Origin: CAIZGX01 sp044371535
GTDB lineage: Bacteria > Bacteroidota > Bacteroidia > Flavobacteriales_D > Sanyastnellaceae
DNA: 21,250 bases
Assembly (NCBI GenBank): GCA_044371535.1
Contig: JBILTL010000021.1
Location: forward strand, 1-21,250
Direction: 5' to 3'
The notes below the pieces were generated by a model. The model saw only the letters and a list, made by a program, of their open reading frames with translations. It was not told where the DNA came from and did not search any database. Position numbers and translations under genes: made by a program. Positions 1 through 6,800 of the stretch are shown here, one piece after another (positions within the stretch are counted from its first letter, which is position 1; each line of letters starts with the position of its first letter).

Positions 1-240
1 AAATTTCTTGTTCAAGATGACACAGGAATTCCATACAAGCATTTCAATGCTGAAAAATGGACAGCAGAACTTTTCGGAACATATGTTCTTCCCGTAAAAG
101 ATTTCAGCGAGAACTTGTTTCAAAATGATTTATTAGGAGCCTATAAATCGGACATGTACAAAGGACCTTTGAAGTTTTCTTTAGGTTATCACTGGGGCGG
201 ACAGAATAGACAAAACCAATTGGTCTTCATTAAGAAGTAA
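1..240 (+). CDS. C-terminal end of an unrecognised protein (5'-truncated)
   Basis: Frame 1 is open from the first base to a TAA at 238-240 and encodes 79 residues. The fragment is rich in aromatic residues and Gly (LFGTYVLPVKDF, FSLGYHWGG), which looks like an exported or envelope-associated Bacteroidetes protein rather than a cytosolic enzyme, but I do not recognise the family. The stop lies 13 bp before the ATG of the next gene on the same strand, so the two are probably co-transcribed. The start, signal peptide and most of the protein are outside the window, so function cannot be assigned. Confidence 0.6.
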   Translation, partial: KFLVQDDTGIPYKHFNAEKWTAELFGTYVLPVKDFSENLFQNDLLGAYKSDMYKGPLKFSLGYHWGGQNRQNQLVFIKK

Positions 241-253
241 ACCCATACGTATT

Positions 254-1483
254 ATGTGGAAAACGAAATTGGTCTTTTTCTTCCTGGTATCAACTCTTTG
301 CTTTTCAAGCAATGCTGAAGCACAAACTAAAGTAAAAAATGAAACGTTTTCGCCCCTAGACAGTCTGTTGAACAGTTCGACAGCTTTGAAGGAAATCATA
401 AAAAACAAAGACAAGTATCGCGTTCAAATTATATACACCACACTCGATAAAAACGCAAAAAGTGAACCTACGCCCCAACATTTTTTCTTCAACTTGAATG
501 AAAAAAATTACTTCTACTCTGCCAGTCTGGTAAAGCTCCCCCTTAGCATTTTTGCGATTGAAAAAATTAACAGCTTAAAACATTTCGGCCTATCACTCGA
601 AAGCAAATTGTCTATTGACAGTGCTTTCTCTTGCCAAAAACCATTGACCATTGATGTTTTGAGTAACGACAGCATACCTTGCATAAAAAACTACATCTCA
701 AAGGCGCTCATCGTTAGCGACAATGAATCGTACAACAGACTATTTGAATTTGTATCTCCCGCATATTGCTCTCAACGACTAAACGAAATTGGGTTTACCA
801 ATGGACGAATAATTTCGCGATTCTCTTCGTGCGATAGTATTGAAAACCGACATACAAATCCCTTTAAATTTTATAACCTTACAGATGAGGTTATCTATGA
901 GCAACCGGCTCAATTTTTCGAAAAGAAATACTCTCCTCCATTTCAGAACATGAAAGTTGGAACATCGCATTATTCAAATGGAAAAGTAATTAAAGGAGCT
1001 AAAGACTTCTCGAAGAGCAATTGCTTTCCACTTAAATACATGCATGATTTACTTATTGAATTGATTTACCCAAATCTGAATTCCATGGCGTTTTCAATTA
1101 CAGAATTAGACCGAGAATATCTTTTGAAATGCCTGTCTTCATCGCCGCAGAATTGCGACATAATCCCCATTAAAACGAATCCTGTGTACAATGAATTCAT
1201 GACGAATTATCTTTATTACGGCGCTCAAAAAAAAGCAGTAAAAAATCCTGATTTGGAAATTTACAATATTGTTGGACAATCGTATGGGTTTCTATCTGAC
1301 ATCAGTTATTTTCATGACACGCAGAACAATGTTGAATTTTTCCTTTCTGCCGTGATCTATACAAACACTTCTGAAGTTGTTGGAAATGGCGGATACCAAT
1401 ATGAAACCATTGGCTTTCCCTTTCTCAAAGAGTTGGGAAAAACCATTTACGATTTTGAAATTAAAAACCGAAAAAGAAATTAA
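254..1483 (+). CDS. Secreted class A beta-lactamase-like serine hydrolase
   Basis: A 409-residue protein with a signal peptide at about residues 1-23 (basic start, hydrophobic core, cleavage after NAEA). The serine beta-lactamase/penicillin-binding fold is indicated by an SxxK motif at S91-LV-K94 and an SDN motif at 155-157. The C-terminal part has the family-typical block GQSYGFLSDISY (341-352) and ends YETIGFPFLKELG. It resembles the beta-lactamase2-type proteins common in Bacteroidetes, many without proven beta-lactamase activity. Where relatives, as I remember them, read NKVG (the third, KTG-like motif), this protein reads NIVG at 338-341, so the motif lysine appears to be missing. It may act on peptidoglycan peptides or be a diverged hydrolase; drug resistance should not be assumed. 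Its TAA overlaps the stop of the convergent DUF2256 gene. Confidence 0.8.
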   Translation: MWKTKLVFFFLVSTLCFSSNAEAQTKVKNETFSPLDSLLNSSTALKEIIKNKDKYRVQIIYTTLDKNAKSEPTPQHFFFNLNEKNYFYSASLVKLPLSIFAIEKINSLKHFGLSLESKLSIDSAFSCQKPLTIDVLSNDSIPCIKNYISKALIVSDNESYNRLFEFVSPAYCSQRLNEIGFTNGRIISRFSSCDSIENRHTNPFKFYNLTDEVIYEQPAQFFEKKYSPPFQNMKVGTSHYSNGKVIKGAKDFSKSNCFPLKYMHDLLIELIYPNLNSMAFSITELDREYLLKCLSSSPQNCDIIPIKTNPVYNEFMTNYLYYGAQKKAVKNPDLEIYNIVGQSYGFLSDISYFHDTQNNVEFFLSAVIYTNTSEVVGNGGYQYETIGFPFLKELGKTIYDFEIKNRKRN

Positions 1484-1620
1484 TTCGACTTTGGTTTTTG
1501 CCTTCTGCAACGTTCACTGCAATACTTCACCTCTTCCCAATTCTTCTCCCATTTCTTTCGCCAAGAATATGGTAGTCCGCATACCGTGCAGATTTTAGAA
1601 GGCAGGTTCGTTTTTTTCAT
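1480..1620 (-). CDS. DUF2256 small zinc-ribbon protein (46 aa)
   Basis: A 46-residue minus-strand reading frame starting with ATG (complement of 1618-1620) and ending with TAA (complement of 1480-1482). It has two cysteine pairs, CTVC at 11-14 and CSERC at 34-38, around a basic Trp-rich centre (WRKKWEKNW, 20-28). This spacing and the sequence following the N-terminal LPSKIC match the DUF2256 family as I know it. That family is of unknown function and is repeatedly found beside cryptochrome/photolyase genes. Here the start codon overlaps the stop of the upstream photolyase-like gene (ATGA), so the two are translationally coupled. Its stop overlaps that of the convergent hydrolase gene. A metal-binding partner or nucleic-acid adaptor role is inference only. 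Confidence 0.85.
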   Translation of the reverse strand: MKKTNLPSKICTVCGLPYSWRKKWEKNWEEVKYCSERCRRQKPKSN

Positions 1621-2702
1621 TGCAACTCTTTTTTAACTTTTTTCCAAAACGCAAAGAAGGAAGGAAAATCTCCTTTCACCGAAGAAATCCATTCCCGTTC
1701 ATCTTGAATCCCTTCATAAATATTCAGAGGATGTTCTTTGAAAACGAAATTCAATCTTGGAATACTTTGCAAATCTGAAAACTCTCCAACAAAGATTTGA
1801 ATGTTTGGAATGTTCTCTTTCGCAAGATCAATACAAAACTGAATACTCTTTTCGGAAACGGGATACTTGTCAAACACCGAAGGCGCCAGCAAAAGAATGC
1901 GCGCGCCCTCTTCATCTTTACGCCACATCGGATCAAGATTGTAGAAATTATAAATGAAGCATGTGTCTCCTTCCGTCAATGCCGGAAAGGACGTCTTTGG
2001 AAGTTTTGTTTTCAATTGAAACGATTCCAACTCTGTTAATTCATTTGGAATTCCGATTGTTTCAATTTCTTCATATGAAACGTCTAGAAAAGTCTTTGTC
2101 TGATTGGTGTCGCAGTATTTGTTTATGTTTTCCTGATTCGCGAAATAAAGCTTGTTACTCTTCGCACCGCATACCCATTGCCAACTTAACGCATTGCTCG
2201 CCCAATCGGCGTCTAACAGATGATAATACATCCATTGTGCCGGTTGAATCCATGCGCATCTTCCAAGATTGGTCGCACATGAAGCAATGTACATGCGTAC
2301 ATGATTGTGTAAGTAGCCTGTTTGATAAAACTCTGCAATGCCCTTATCTATCGCCTCAATTCCCGTTTGACCTTTTATGATATTTAATGGAACGCCATTT
2401 CTTTCGGCGCGCGGTTGAGCATTTCGAATGTCTGAGTTTATTGTTGAACCTCGCACAATCCAGATTTGCTGCCAATAGTCTCGCCAAGCCAATTCTTTGA
2501 TGAAGCTTTCTATCTCTTCTATGGCATACCCCTTTTTCATTACACTATCGAAAACCTGCTTCGTGCTTATTACTCCTCTTGAAATAAAAGGAGATAACTG
2601 TGTAACTGCTCCGTTTAGGTAATTTCTTGATTTACCATACTCAATGGGATCTATTCCTTCAATTCTGCCAATGATCGCTTTTGTATTCAAATTCATTTCC
2701 AT
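1617..2702 (-). CDS. Photolyase/cryptochrome-family FAD-domain protein
   Basis: A 361-residue protein that starts directly in the FAD-binding, all-helical domain of the DNA photolyase/cryptochrome family. Visible motifs are GKSRNYLNGAVTQLSPFISR (23-42, the family's SRLSPYL-type FAD site), ELAWRDYW (70-77), TGIEAIDKGIAEFYQTGYLH (113-132, the TG(Y/M)-H-N-RMxxAS helix region) and DADWASNALSWQWVCG (164-179). The usual N-terminal alpha/beta antenna domain is absent. Instead, residues about 235-361 look like an alpha/beta segment (YNFYNLDPMWRKDEEGARIL and following). It probably acts in blue-light-dependent DNA repair or sensing, but substrate is unproven. ATG at 2702 is used; a second ATG two codons in (2696) is an alternative. 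It overlaps DUF2256 by ATGA and is divergent from proteorhodopsin across 196 bp. Confidence 0.85.
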   Translation of the reverse strand: MEMNLNTKAIIGRIEGIDPIEYGKSRNYLNGAVTQLSPFISRGVISTKQVFDSVMKKGYAIEEIESFIKELAWRDYWQQIWIVRGSTINSDIRNAQPRAERNGVPLNIIKGQTGIEAIDKGIAEFYQTGYLHNHVRMYIASCATNLGRCAWIQPAQWMYYHLLDADWASNALSWQWVCGAKSNKLYFANQENINKYCDTNQTKTFLDVSYEEIETIGIPNELTELESFQLKTKLPKTSFPALTEGDTCFIYNFYNLDPMWRKDEEGARILLLAPSVFDKYPVSEKSIQFCIDLAKENIPNIQIFVGEFSDLQSIPRLNFVFKEHPLNIYEGIQDEREWISSVKGDFPSFFAFWKKVKKELQ

Positions 2703-2746
2703 CGTATTTCAACAACAACCCAAGTCCAATTTGGTTTAGAATCCAC

Positions 2747-2800
2747 TTTGTTTAACAATTGGAATAAAAATGTTAAACAAAATTGAACAAAACCGAACAA
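2747..2800. promoter_or_regulatory. Operator-like inverted repeat plus phased half-sites
   Basis: In the 196-bp divergent region between the photolyase-like gene and proteorhodopsin there is a perfect 11-bp inverted repeat, TTTGTTTAACA (2747-2757) and TGTTAAACAAA (2771-2781), with a 13-bp spacer. Its right arm is the first of three direct half-sites, AAACAA (2775-2780), GAACAA (2785-2790) and GAACAA (2795-2800), spaced exactly 10 bp, that is about one helical turn. The arrangement resembles a regulator operator with co-operative binding on one DNA face. The regulator is not identified. Position, about 45 bp from the photolyase-like start and about 100 bp or more from the proteorhodopsin start, would allow control of both genes. 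No convincing TAnnTTTG box was found for proteorhodopsin; the nearest match, TAGGTGTG at 2813-2820, is poorly spaced from any TTG. Confidence 0.55.
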
Positions 2801-2898
2801 GCGATGTTTTAATAGGTGTGGAGGCAGAAACCACATTTAAAAACGCGGAGAATCCGAAAATCCATAAGAGTAGGAAAACCTAACTAAAATACCTTTTT

Positions 2899-3615
2899 AT
2901 GGGACATGTTACAATTGCGAGTGACAACTACGTTGCATTCACGTTCTTCATCGGAACAATGGCTATGATGGCCGCTTCAGTATTCTTCTTTTTTGAATTG
3001 AACAACACTTCTTCGAAGTGGAGAACTTCAGTTCTTGTATCTGGTCTTATTACTTTCATTGCAGCAGTGCACTACTACTACATGAGAAGTTACAATTTAG
3101 AGACTGGTGAGTCACCAACATTCTTCCGTTATGTTGACTGGATTCTAACTGTGCCATTGATGTGCGTTGAGTTTTACTTAATCACTAAGAAAGCAGGTGC
3201 TAAAATTGCATTGTTGTGGAAATTAATTTTCGCTTCATTGGTAATGTTAGTGACTGGTTACATCGGAGAGGTTTTAGATCCAGCGCAAAGTGTTCTTTGG
3301 GGAGTTATCTCAGGTGCAGCTTACTTCTACATTGCATACTTAATCTGGTTTGGTGAAGTGGCTAAATTGGCTCAAGATGCAGGTCCACAAGTTGCTAAAG
3401 CAACTCGTATCCTTGCTTGGTTTGTATTAGTTGGTTGGGCTATTTACCCATTGGGTTATATCCTAGGTACTGACGGTGGTTTGTTCGGAATCAAATTGGT
3501 TCAAGACAAAGCAGCTGCATTGCACGCTATGGATATCGTTTATAACATCGCTGATGCTATCAACAAAATCGGATTTGGTTTAGTTATTTATGCGTTGTCG
3601 CGTAAAGAAGACTAA
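2899..3615 (+). CDS. Proteorhodopsin (DTE-type, light-driven proton pump)
   Basis: A 238-residue seven-helix rhodopsin (helices about 11-33, 43-63, 77-95, 102-121, 130-149, 168-189, 207-234). The helix-C motif RYVDWILTVPLMCVEF gives the acceptor D80, T84 and donor E91, the DTE pattern of proton-pumping proteorhodopsins. H58 lies 22 residues before D80, matching the His that partners the acceptor in the family. In helix G, D219 and K223 match the counter-ion and the retinal Schiff-base lysine. The spectral-tuning position (105 in reference proteorhodopsin) is M88, which suggests green absorption, as in many flavobacterial forms. All five Pro codons are CCA, unlike the neighbouring genes, consistent with strong expression. 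An intrinsic terminator follows the gene and the retinal-forming fusion enzyme lies downstream. Start ATG at 2899; no Shine-Dalgarno sequence is seen. Confidence 0.97.
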   Translation: MGHVTIASDNYVAFTFFIGTMAMMAASVFFFFELNNTSSKWRTSVLVSGLITFIAAVHYYYMRSYNLETGESPTFFRYVDWILTVPLMCVEFYLITKKAGAKIALLWKLIFASLVMLVTGYIGEVLDPAQSVLWGVISGAAYFYIAYLIWFGEVAKLAQDAGPQVAKATRILAWFVLVGWAIYPLGYILGTDGGLFGIKLVQDKAAALHAMDIVYNIADAINKIGFGLVIYALSRKED

Positions 3616-3646
3616 ATAAATCTATTCTACGAAAAATAGAATTTTG

Positions 3647-3683
3647 AAAGGGGCGTAAGGAAAAAACACTTACGCCCTTTTTA
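3647..3683 (+). terminator. Intrinsic terminator after proteorhodopsin
   Basis: A perfect 9-bp GC-rich stem, GGGCGTAAG (3651-3659) and CTTACGCCC (3669-3677), encloses a 9-nt A-rich loop and is followed by TTTTTATT; upstream A residues extend the pairing into the T run. A weaker hairpin, ATTCTA/TAGAAT, lies just before it at 3624-3642. It sits 31 bp after the proteorhodopsin stop and about 43 bp before the start of the cyclase-dioxygenase gene. No clear promoter is visible in that 43-bp gap. Confidence 0.85.
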
Positions 3684-3726
3684 TTACTCCTTTTCAAACT
3701 CAAAAAGTAGACAAACAACTCCAGAA

Positions 3727-5721
3727 ATGAATACTCAACCGCAATACGATTTCATATTTGCTGGCAAAGGAGCGTCTGCGTCACTCGTGCTCATTGAACT
3801 TGAAAAGAGAAATCTTTTAGATTCTAAAAAAATTCTAATAGTCAATCCGAATAAAGATTCAACCAACAATAAAAACTTTTGTTTTTGGACTAAAGAAAAT
3901 GGAGAGGTGAAAAAGGAACTTTTGCCTTTCATTGAACACAGCTGGTCTAAAATTCAGTTGAACAATGGAAAAGAAGAAGCACTAAATCCAACATCTTACA
4001 ACCACATTCCCAATTCAATTCTTGTTGAAAAGGCCAATGGTATTCTTGAAAAACACACTGCTCAAGTATTATTTGAAACAGTTACCGAGACGGGAACTGA
4101 TAGCATCGGAAACTTCGCAACAATAAGCGGCGAAAAAACCTACGGAGAATACATCTTTGATTCTAGAACTCCCTCTTTACAAAAAACCGAATGGAATCAA
4201 ACAACACTGTTTCAAAGCTTTCTTGGATGGATCGTAGAATTTCCAAATGAAAAATTAGATGTTGAATCCTTCCGCATGATGGACTTCAACATTGAACAAA
4301 ACAATTTCACTCAATTTGTTTATGTATTGCCGTTCTCTGCCAATACTGCCCTTATTGAAGTAACGCGATTCGGCAAAGAAGTCATTACAAATGAAGAAGC
4401 GGAATCCATTCTTGAAGACTACATCAAAAATCATTTCGGTGAATACAAGAAAACCGGAACGGAGCATGGGTGCATTCCTATGAGTAATGCATCTCTCAAT
4501 AGCATTGACATCAAAAACATTATCAATCTTGGAGCGAGAAATTATTGCCTCAAACCAAGTACAGGCTATGCCTTCAAAAATATGTTTAGCCAAGCTACTA
4601 AAATCGCTAAGCGAATTCAAGTGGGGCAAAAAACAATTCCAACAAACCGAACACACGAAGAGTCTACAAAAGGAAGATTCGCTTTTTATGATTCGCTTCT
4701 TCTAATAATACTCCATCTCTGGCCAAACTATGGCAGAGTCATTTTCACTCAACTATTCTCCAAGGTAGAGACAAAACTCATTCTAAAATTCCTCGACGAG
4801 AAAACTACAATTTTAGAGGAGGTAAAAATATTTAGCAGACTGCCCATTGGAATATTTCTAAAGGCGCTAGCACTTCACTTCATCAAGAGCAAAGCATTCA
4901 GACCTTTCTTTCTCGTTTGTTTTGCTGCCACGTTATTTTCTCTCTCTAACTTTCCTGAAATACGCAATATCGTGGGTTATACAGCTCTAATCATTGGAAT
5001 GATATGCGTTGGACTTCCTCACGGCGCTGTTGATCATTTAATAGAATCCAAAACGTGGGATTACAAAAAAGCGCCTCGATTTATTGGTCAATACCTGGCC
5101 CTCATTGCATGTATGGGAATAATTTGGTACATGGCTCCAATCTTTGCACTCATTGCCTTTTTGGGTTATTCAGCTTGGCATTTTGGACAAGCCGATATTC
5201 GACAGTGGTCTATCTCTAACCTTCTCACATTACCCTGGGGAGTAACCCTTCTTCTCTACATTTTAGGAACGCATCAAAACGAAACTTCGTCAATATTAAG
5301 TTATATAGCAGGTATTGAATTCCCATTTTCAATTTCACCTTTAGTTATTGTCCCTTGGTTATTCTTTGCCATTTGGAAAAGAAACTTCTCCATGATCTTC
5401 ACAATGAGTTGGCTTGCTATTTCAAGTCAGCTTCCACTCCTACTCGCTTTCGGAACCTATTTCATTGGTCAACACAGTATAACGAGTTGGGGACATCTTA
5501 AACAACACATCCAATACAAAAGCCGAAAAATTTGGTTGCATGCTCTACCCTTTCACTTTGGTGCATGGCTAATACTCATTCTCTTCTTTTTACTTTGGCC
5601 TATGGTTCAAAGTGAAATAAGTTCTTCGCACAGCGCTTGGGGAATTTTCTTTATTTTCATTTCATGTGTAAGCTTTCCGCACGTGATTTTCATGAATAAA
5701 TTGTACAAGCAAGCTTCTTAA
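3727..5721 (+). CDS. Lycopene beta-cyclase (CrtY) - Blh dioxygenase fusion
   Basis: A single 664-residue frame joins two enzymes of retinal synthesis. Residues 1 to about 385 are a CrtY-type FAD lycopene cyclase: N-terminal nucleotide-binding stretch DFIFAGKGASASL (8-20), FCFW (51-54), MMDF (184-187), FVYVLPFSANTALIEVTRFG (197-216) and KPSTGYAFKNM (276-286). Residues about 386-664 are a membrane-embedded Brp/Blh beta-carotene 15,15'-dioxygenase with PHGAVDH (431-437), WHFGQAD (484-490), GQHSITSWGH (581-590) and FPHV (650-653), which carry the iron-ligand-type histidines, and several hydrophobic helices. Each half has the usual length of the separate enzyme and keeps its motifs, so both are probably active. 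Together they would convert lycopene to beta-carotene and cleave it to retinal for the upstream proteorhodopsin. No stop, restart or internal frameshift is seen at the junction near 4850-4910. Confidence 0.93.
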   Translation: MNTQPQYDFIFAGKGASASLVLIELEKRNLLDSKKILIVNPNKDSTNNKNFCFWTKENGEVKKELLPFIEHSWSKIQLNNGKEEALNPTSYNHIPNSILVEKANGILEKHTAQVLFETVTETGTDSIGNFATISGEKTYGEYIFDSRTPSLQKTEWNQTTLFQSFLGWIVEFPNEKLDVESFRMMDFNIEQNNFTQFVYVLPFSANTALIEVTRFGKEVITNEEAESILEDYIKNHFGEYKKTGTEHGCIPMSNASLNSIDIKNIINLGARNYCLKPSTGYAFKNMFSQATKIAKRIQVGQKTIPTNRTHEESTKGRFAFYDSLLLIILHLWPNYGRVIFTQLFSKVETKLILKFLDEKTTILEEVKIFSRLPIGIFLKALALHFIKSKAFRPFFLVCFAATLFSLSNFPEIRNIVGYTALIIGMICVGLPHGAVDHLIESKTWDYKKAPRFIGQYLALIACMGIIWYMAPIFALIAFLGYSAWHFGQADIRQWSISNLLTLPWGVTLLLYILGTHQNETSSILSYIAGIEFPFSISPLVIVPWLFFAIWKRNFSMIFTMSWLAISSQLPLLLAFGTYFIGQHSITSWGHLKQHIQYKSRKIWLHALPFHFGAWLILILFFLLWPMVQSEISSSHSAWGIFFIFISCVSFPHVIFMNKLYKQAS

Positions 5722-5753
5722 TAGGAATTTCAATTTATATTGTTCCATTTCGG

Positions 5754-5828
5754 ATTTTCAACAACCTAGTTCCAACAACGAAGTTCTAACAACGAAGTTC
5801 CAACAACGAAGTTCCAACAACGAAGTTC
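5754..5828. repeat. 14-bp tandem repeat array
   Basis: Four near-identical copies of AGTTCCAACAACGA start at 5768, 5782, 5796 and 5810, followed by a 5-bp partial copy ending at 5828. The second copy has one change (C to T). A degenerate copy (10 of 14 matches) precedes the array at 5754-5767. The array fills most of the 112-bp gap between the convergent ends of the cyclase-dioxygenase gene and the LysR gene, whose stop is 6 bp beyond. The unit is not a multiple of three, so it is not a coding repeat. No clear terminator hairpin is seen in this gap. Confidence 0.9.
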
Positions 5829-5833
5829 ATTCC

Positions 5834-6742
5834 TCAGCTAAAGTGTTCTGCAATAATTGAATCTTTCTCATTCTTCAAATGTTCCAAGAATGAATTTGAA
5901 ACTGAGGTGTGGCGCTTTCCCTTCAACCAAATCAATTGCCAAGAAGTGGTTATAGGCAATCCCATCATGGGCACTATGTGAAGCAGACCGCTCGTCAATT
6001 CATTTCGAATACCAATCTCCGGCATGATTGAATATCCTAAGCCTGCAAGGACTGCTTGCTTCACAGCCTCATTTGACGTCAACTCCAATTTCTTTACAGG
6101 TTGTATTTTCTTTTTTTCAATGAAACGTTCCATTGTTTGACGAGTAGAAGACCCCTTCTCTCTGTATATAAATGGGAATTGAGAAATATCAAAAAAATCA
6201 TACGGCTTCTTTTTTCTATTGACCAAACTCTTTCCAACTAAAAATAAATTATTTGGAAGCAACTCTAAACTCTCAAAATTCCTTTTGCTCGGCAATACAG
6301 AAACTAAAGCTAAATCGATCTCGTTGTTTTCCAAACTTTGAATGACTCCTGCCCTATTATTCACATCCATTAACAAATTAACCTCTGTATTTTGTTTCAG
6401 AAAGTCAGTTAAAAAATAAGGCATAACATACTTACCGGTGGAAACTACAGCTATTCTGAGCTTTCCAGTTAACCGCTTGTTTTTTTCTTTATTCAAATTT
6501 GAAATTGATTCTACTTGAGTCAAGATTTGTTCAATCCGTCCTGAAACTTCAATCCCAAAATCTGTTACATATATTTTCTTTCCGACAACCTCAATCAATG
6601 GACTCTCGAACTGATCTTGAAAGTTCTTCAATTGAATTGAAACTGCTGGTTGTGTCAAGTTCAATTCAACAGCTGCTTTTGTAATGCTTTTTAATTGAGC
6701 CACTTTTAAAAATATCTGCAATTGATTCAACGTGTAATTCAT
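5834..6742 (-). CDS. LysR-family transcriptional regulator
   Basis: A 302-residue LysR-type regulator. Residues 1-60 form the winged helix-turn-helix (LNQLQIFLKVAQLKSITKAA, LTQPAVSIQLKNF). Residues about 92-295 form the periplasmic-binding-protein-like effector domain (GKLRIAVVSTGKYVMPYFL at its start; AVLAGLGYSIMPE near 240). The general look is that of the CbbR/CmpR-like part of the family, whose members respond to inorganic-carbon or metabolic signals, but the sequence alone does not fix the ligand. It is divergent from a small unknown gene and an sbtA homologue across 92 bp holding a dyad, the usual layout for a LysR protein controlling its neighbour. In cyanobacteria LysR proteins control sbtA, which supports but does not prove the same role here. 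Confidence 0.92.
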   Translation of the reverse strand: MNYTLNQLQIFLKVAQLKSITKAAVELNLTQPAVSIQLKNFQDQFESPLIEVVGKKIYVTDFGIEVSGRIEQILTQVESISNLNKEKNKRLTGKLRIAVVSTGKYVMPYFLTDFLKQNTEVNLLMDVNNRAGVIQSLENNEIDLALVSVLPSKRNFESLELLPNNLFLVGKSLVNRKKKPYDFFDISQFPFIYREKGSSTRQTMERFIEKKKIQPVKKLELTSNEAVKQAVLAGLGYSIMPEIGIRNELTSGLLHIVPMMGLPITTSWQLIWLKGKRHTSVSNSFLEHLKNEKDSIIAEHFS

Positions 6743-6750
6743 AAATTATT

Positions 6751-6776
6751 TTTATGTTAATTATAACAAACATAAA
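6751..6776. promoter_or_regulatory. Candidate LysR-binding dyad
   Basis: An inverted repeat, TTTATGTT (6751-6758) and AACATAAA (6769-6776), with a 10-bp spacer, lies between the divergent LysR gene and the small gene preceding sbtA. It contains T-N11-A (for example T6757 to A6769), the core of LysR operators, and a second internal pairing GTTA/TAAC (6756-6767). It starts 8 bp upstream of the LysR start codon, a position suited to autorepression. The region is very AT-rich, so a chance match is possible. Confidence 0.5.
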
Positions 6777-6800
6777 TAAAAATCGAATTCAAAACACCCC

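Noticed and set aside
254..1483. Calling the hydrolase an antibiotic-resistance beta-lactamase
   Set aside because: Two motifs are shared with penicillin-binding proteins and esterases and the third is altered; no evidence of drug hydrolysis.
1961..2380. 139-codon plus-strand open frame inside the photolyase-like gene
   Set aside because: Antisense to clear FAD-domain motifs; composition is that of a reverse-strand shadow with no recognisable domain.
2890..2897. TACCTTTT as a proteorhodopsin -7 box
   Set aside because: Lacks the final G and ends one base before the ATG, too close for a start site.
4255..4656. 133-codon minus-strand open frame inside the cyclase part of the fusion
   Set aside because: Antisense to conserved CrtY motifs; no domain or promoter.
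5754..5828. Tandem repeat as a CRISPR array
   Set aside because: Units are contiguous 14-mers with no unique spacers and no cas genes nearby.
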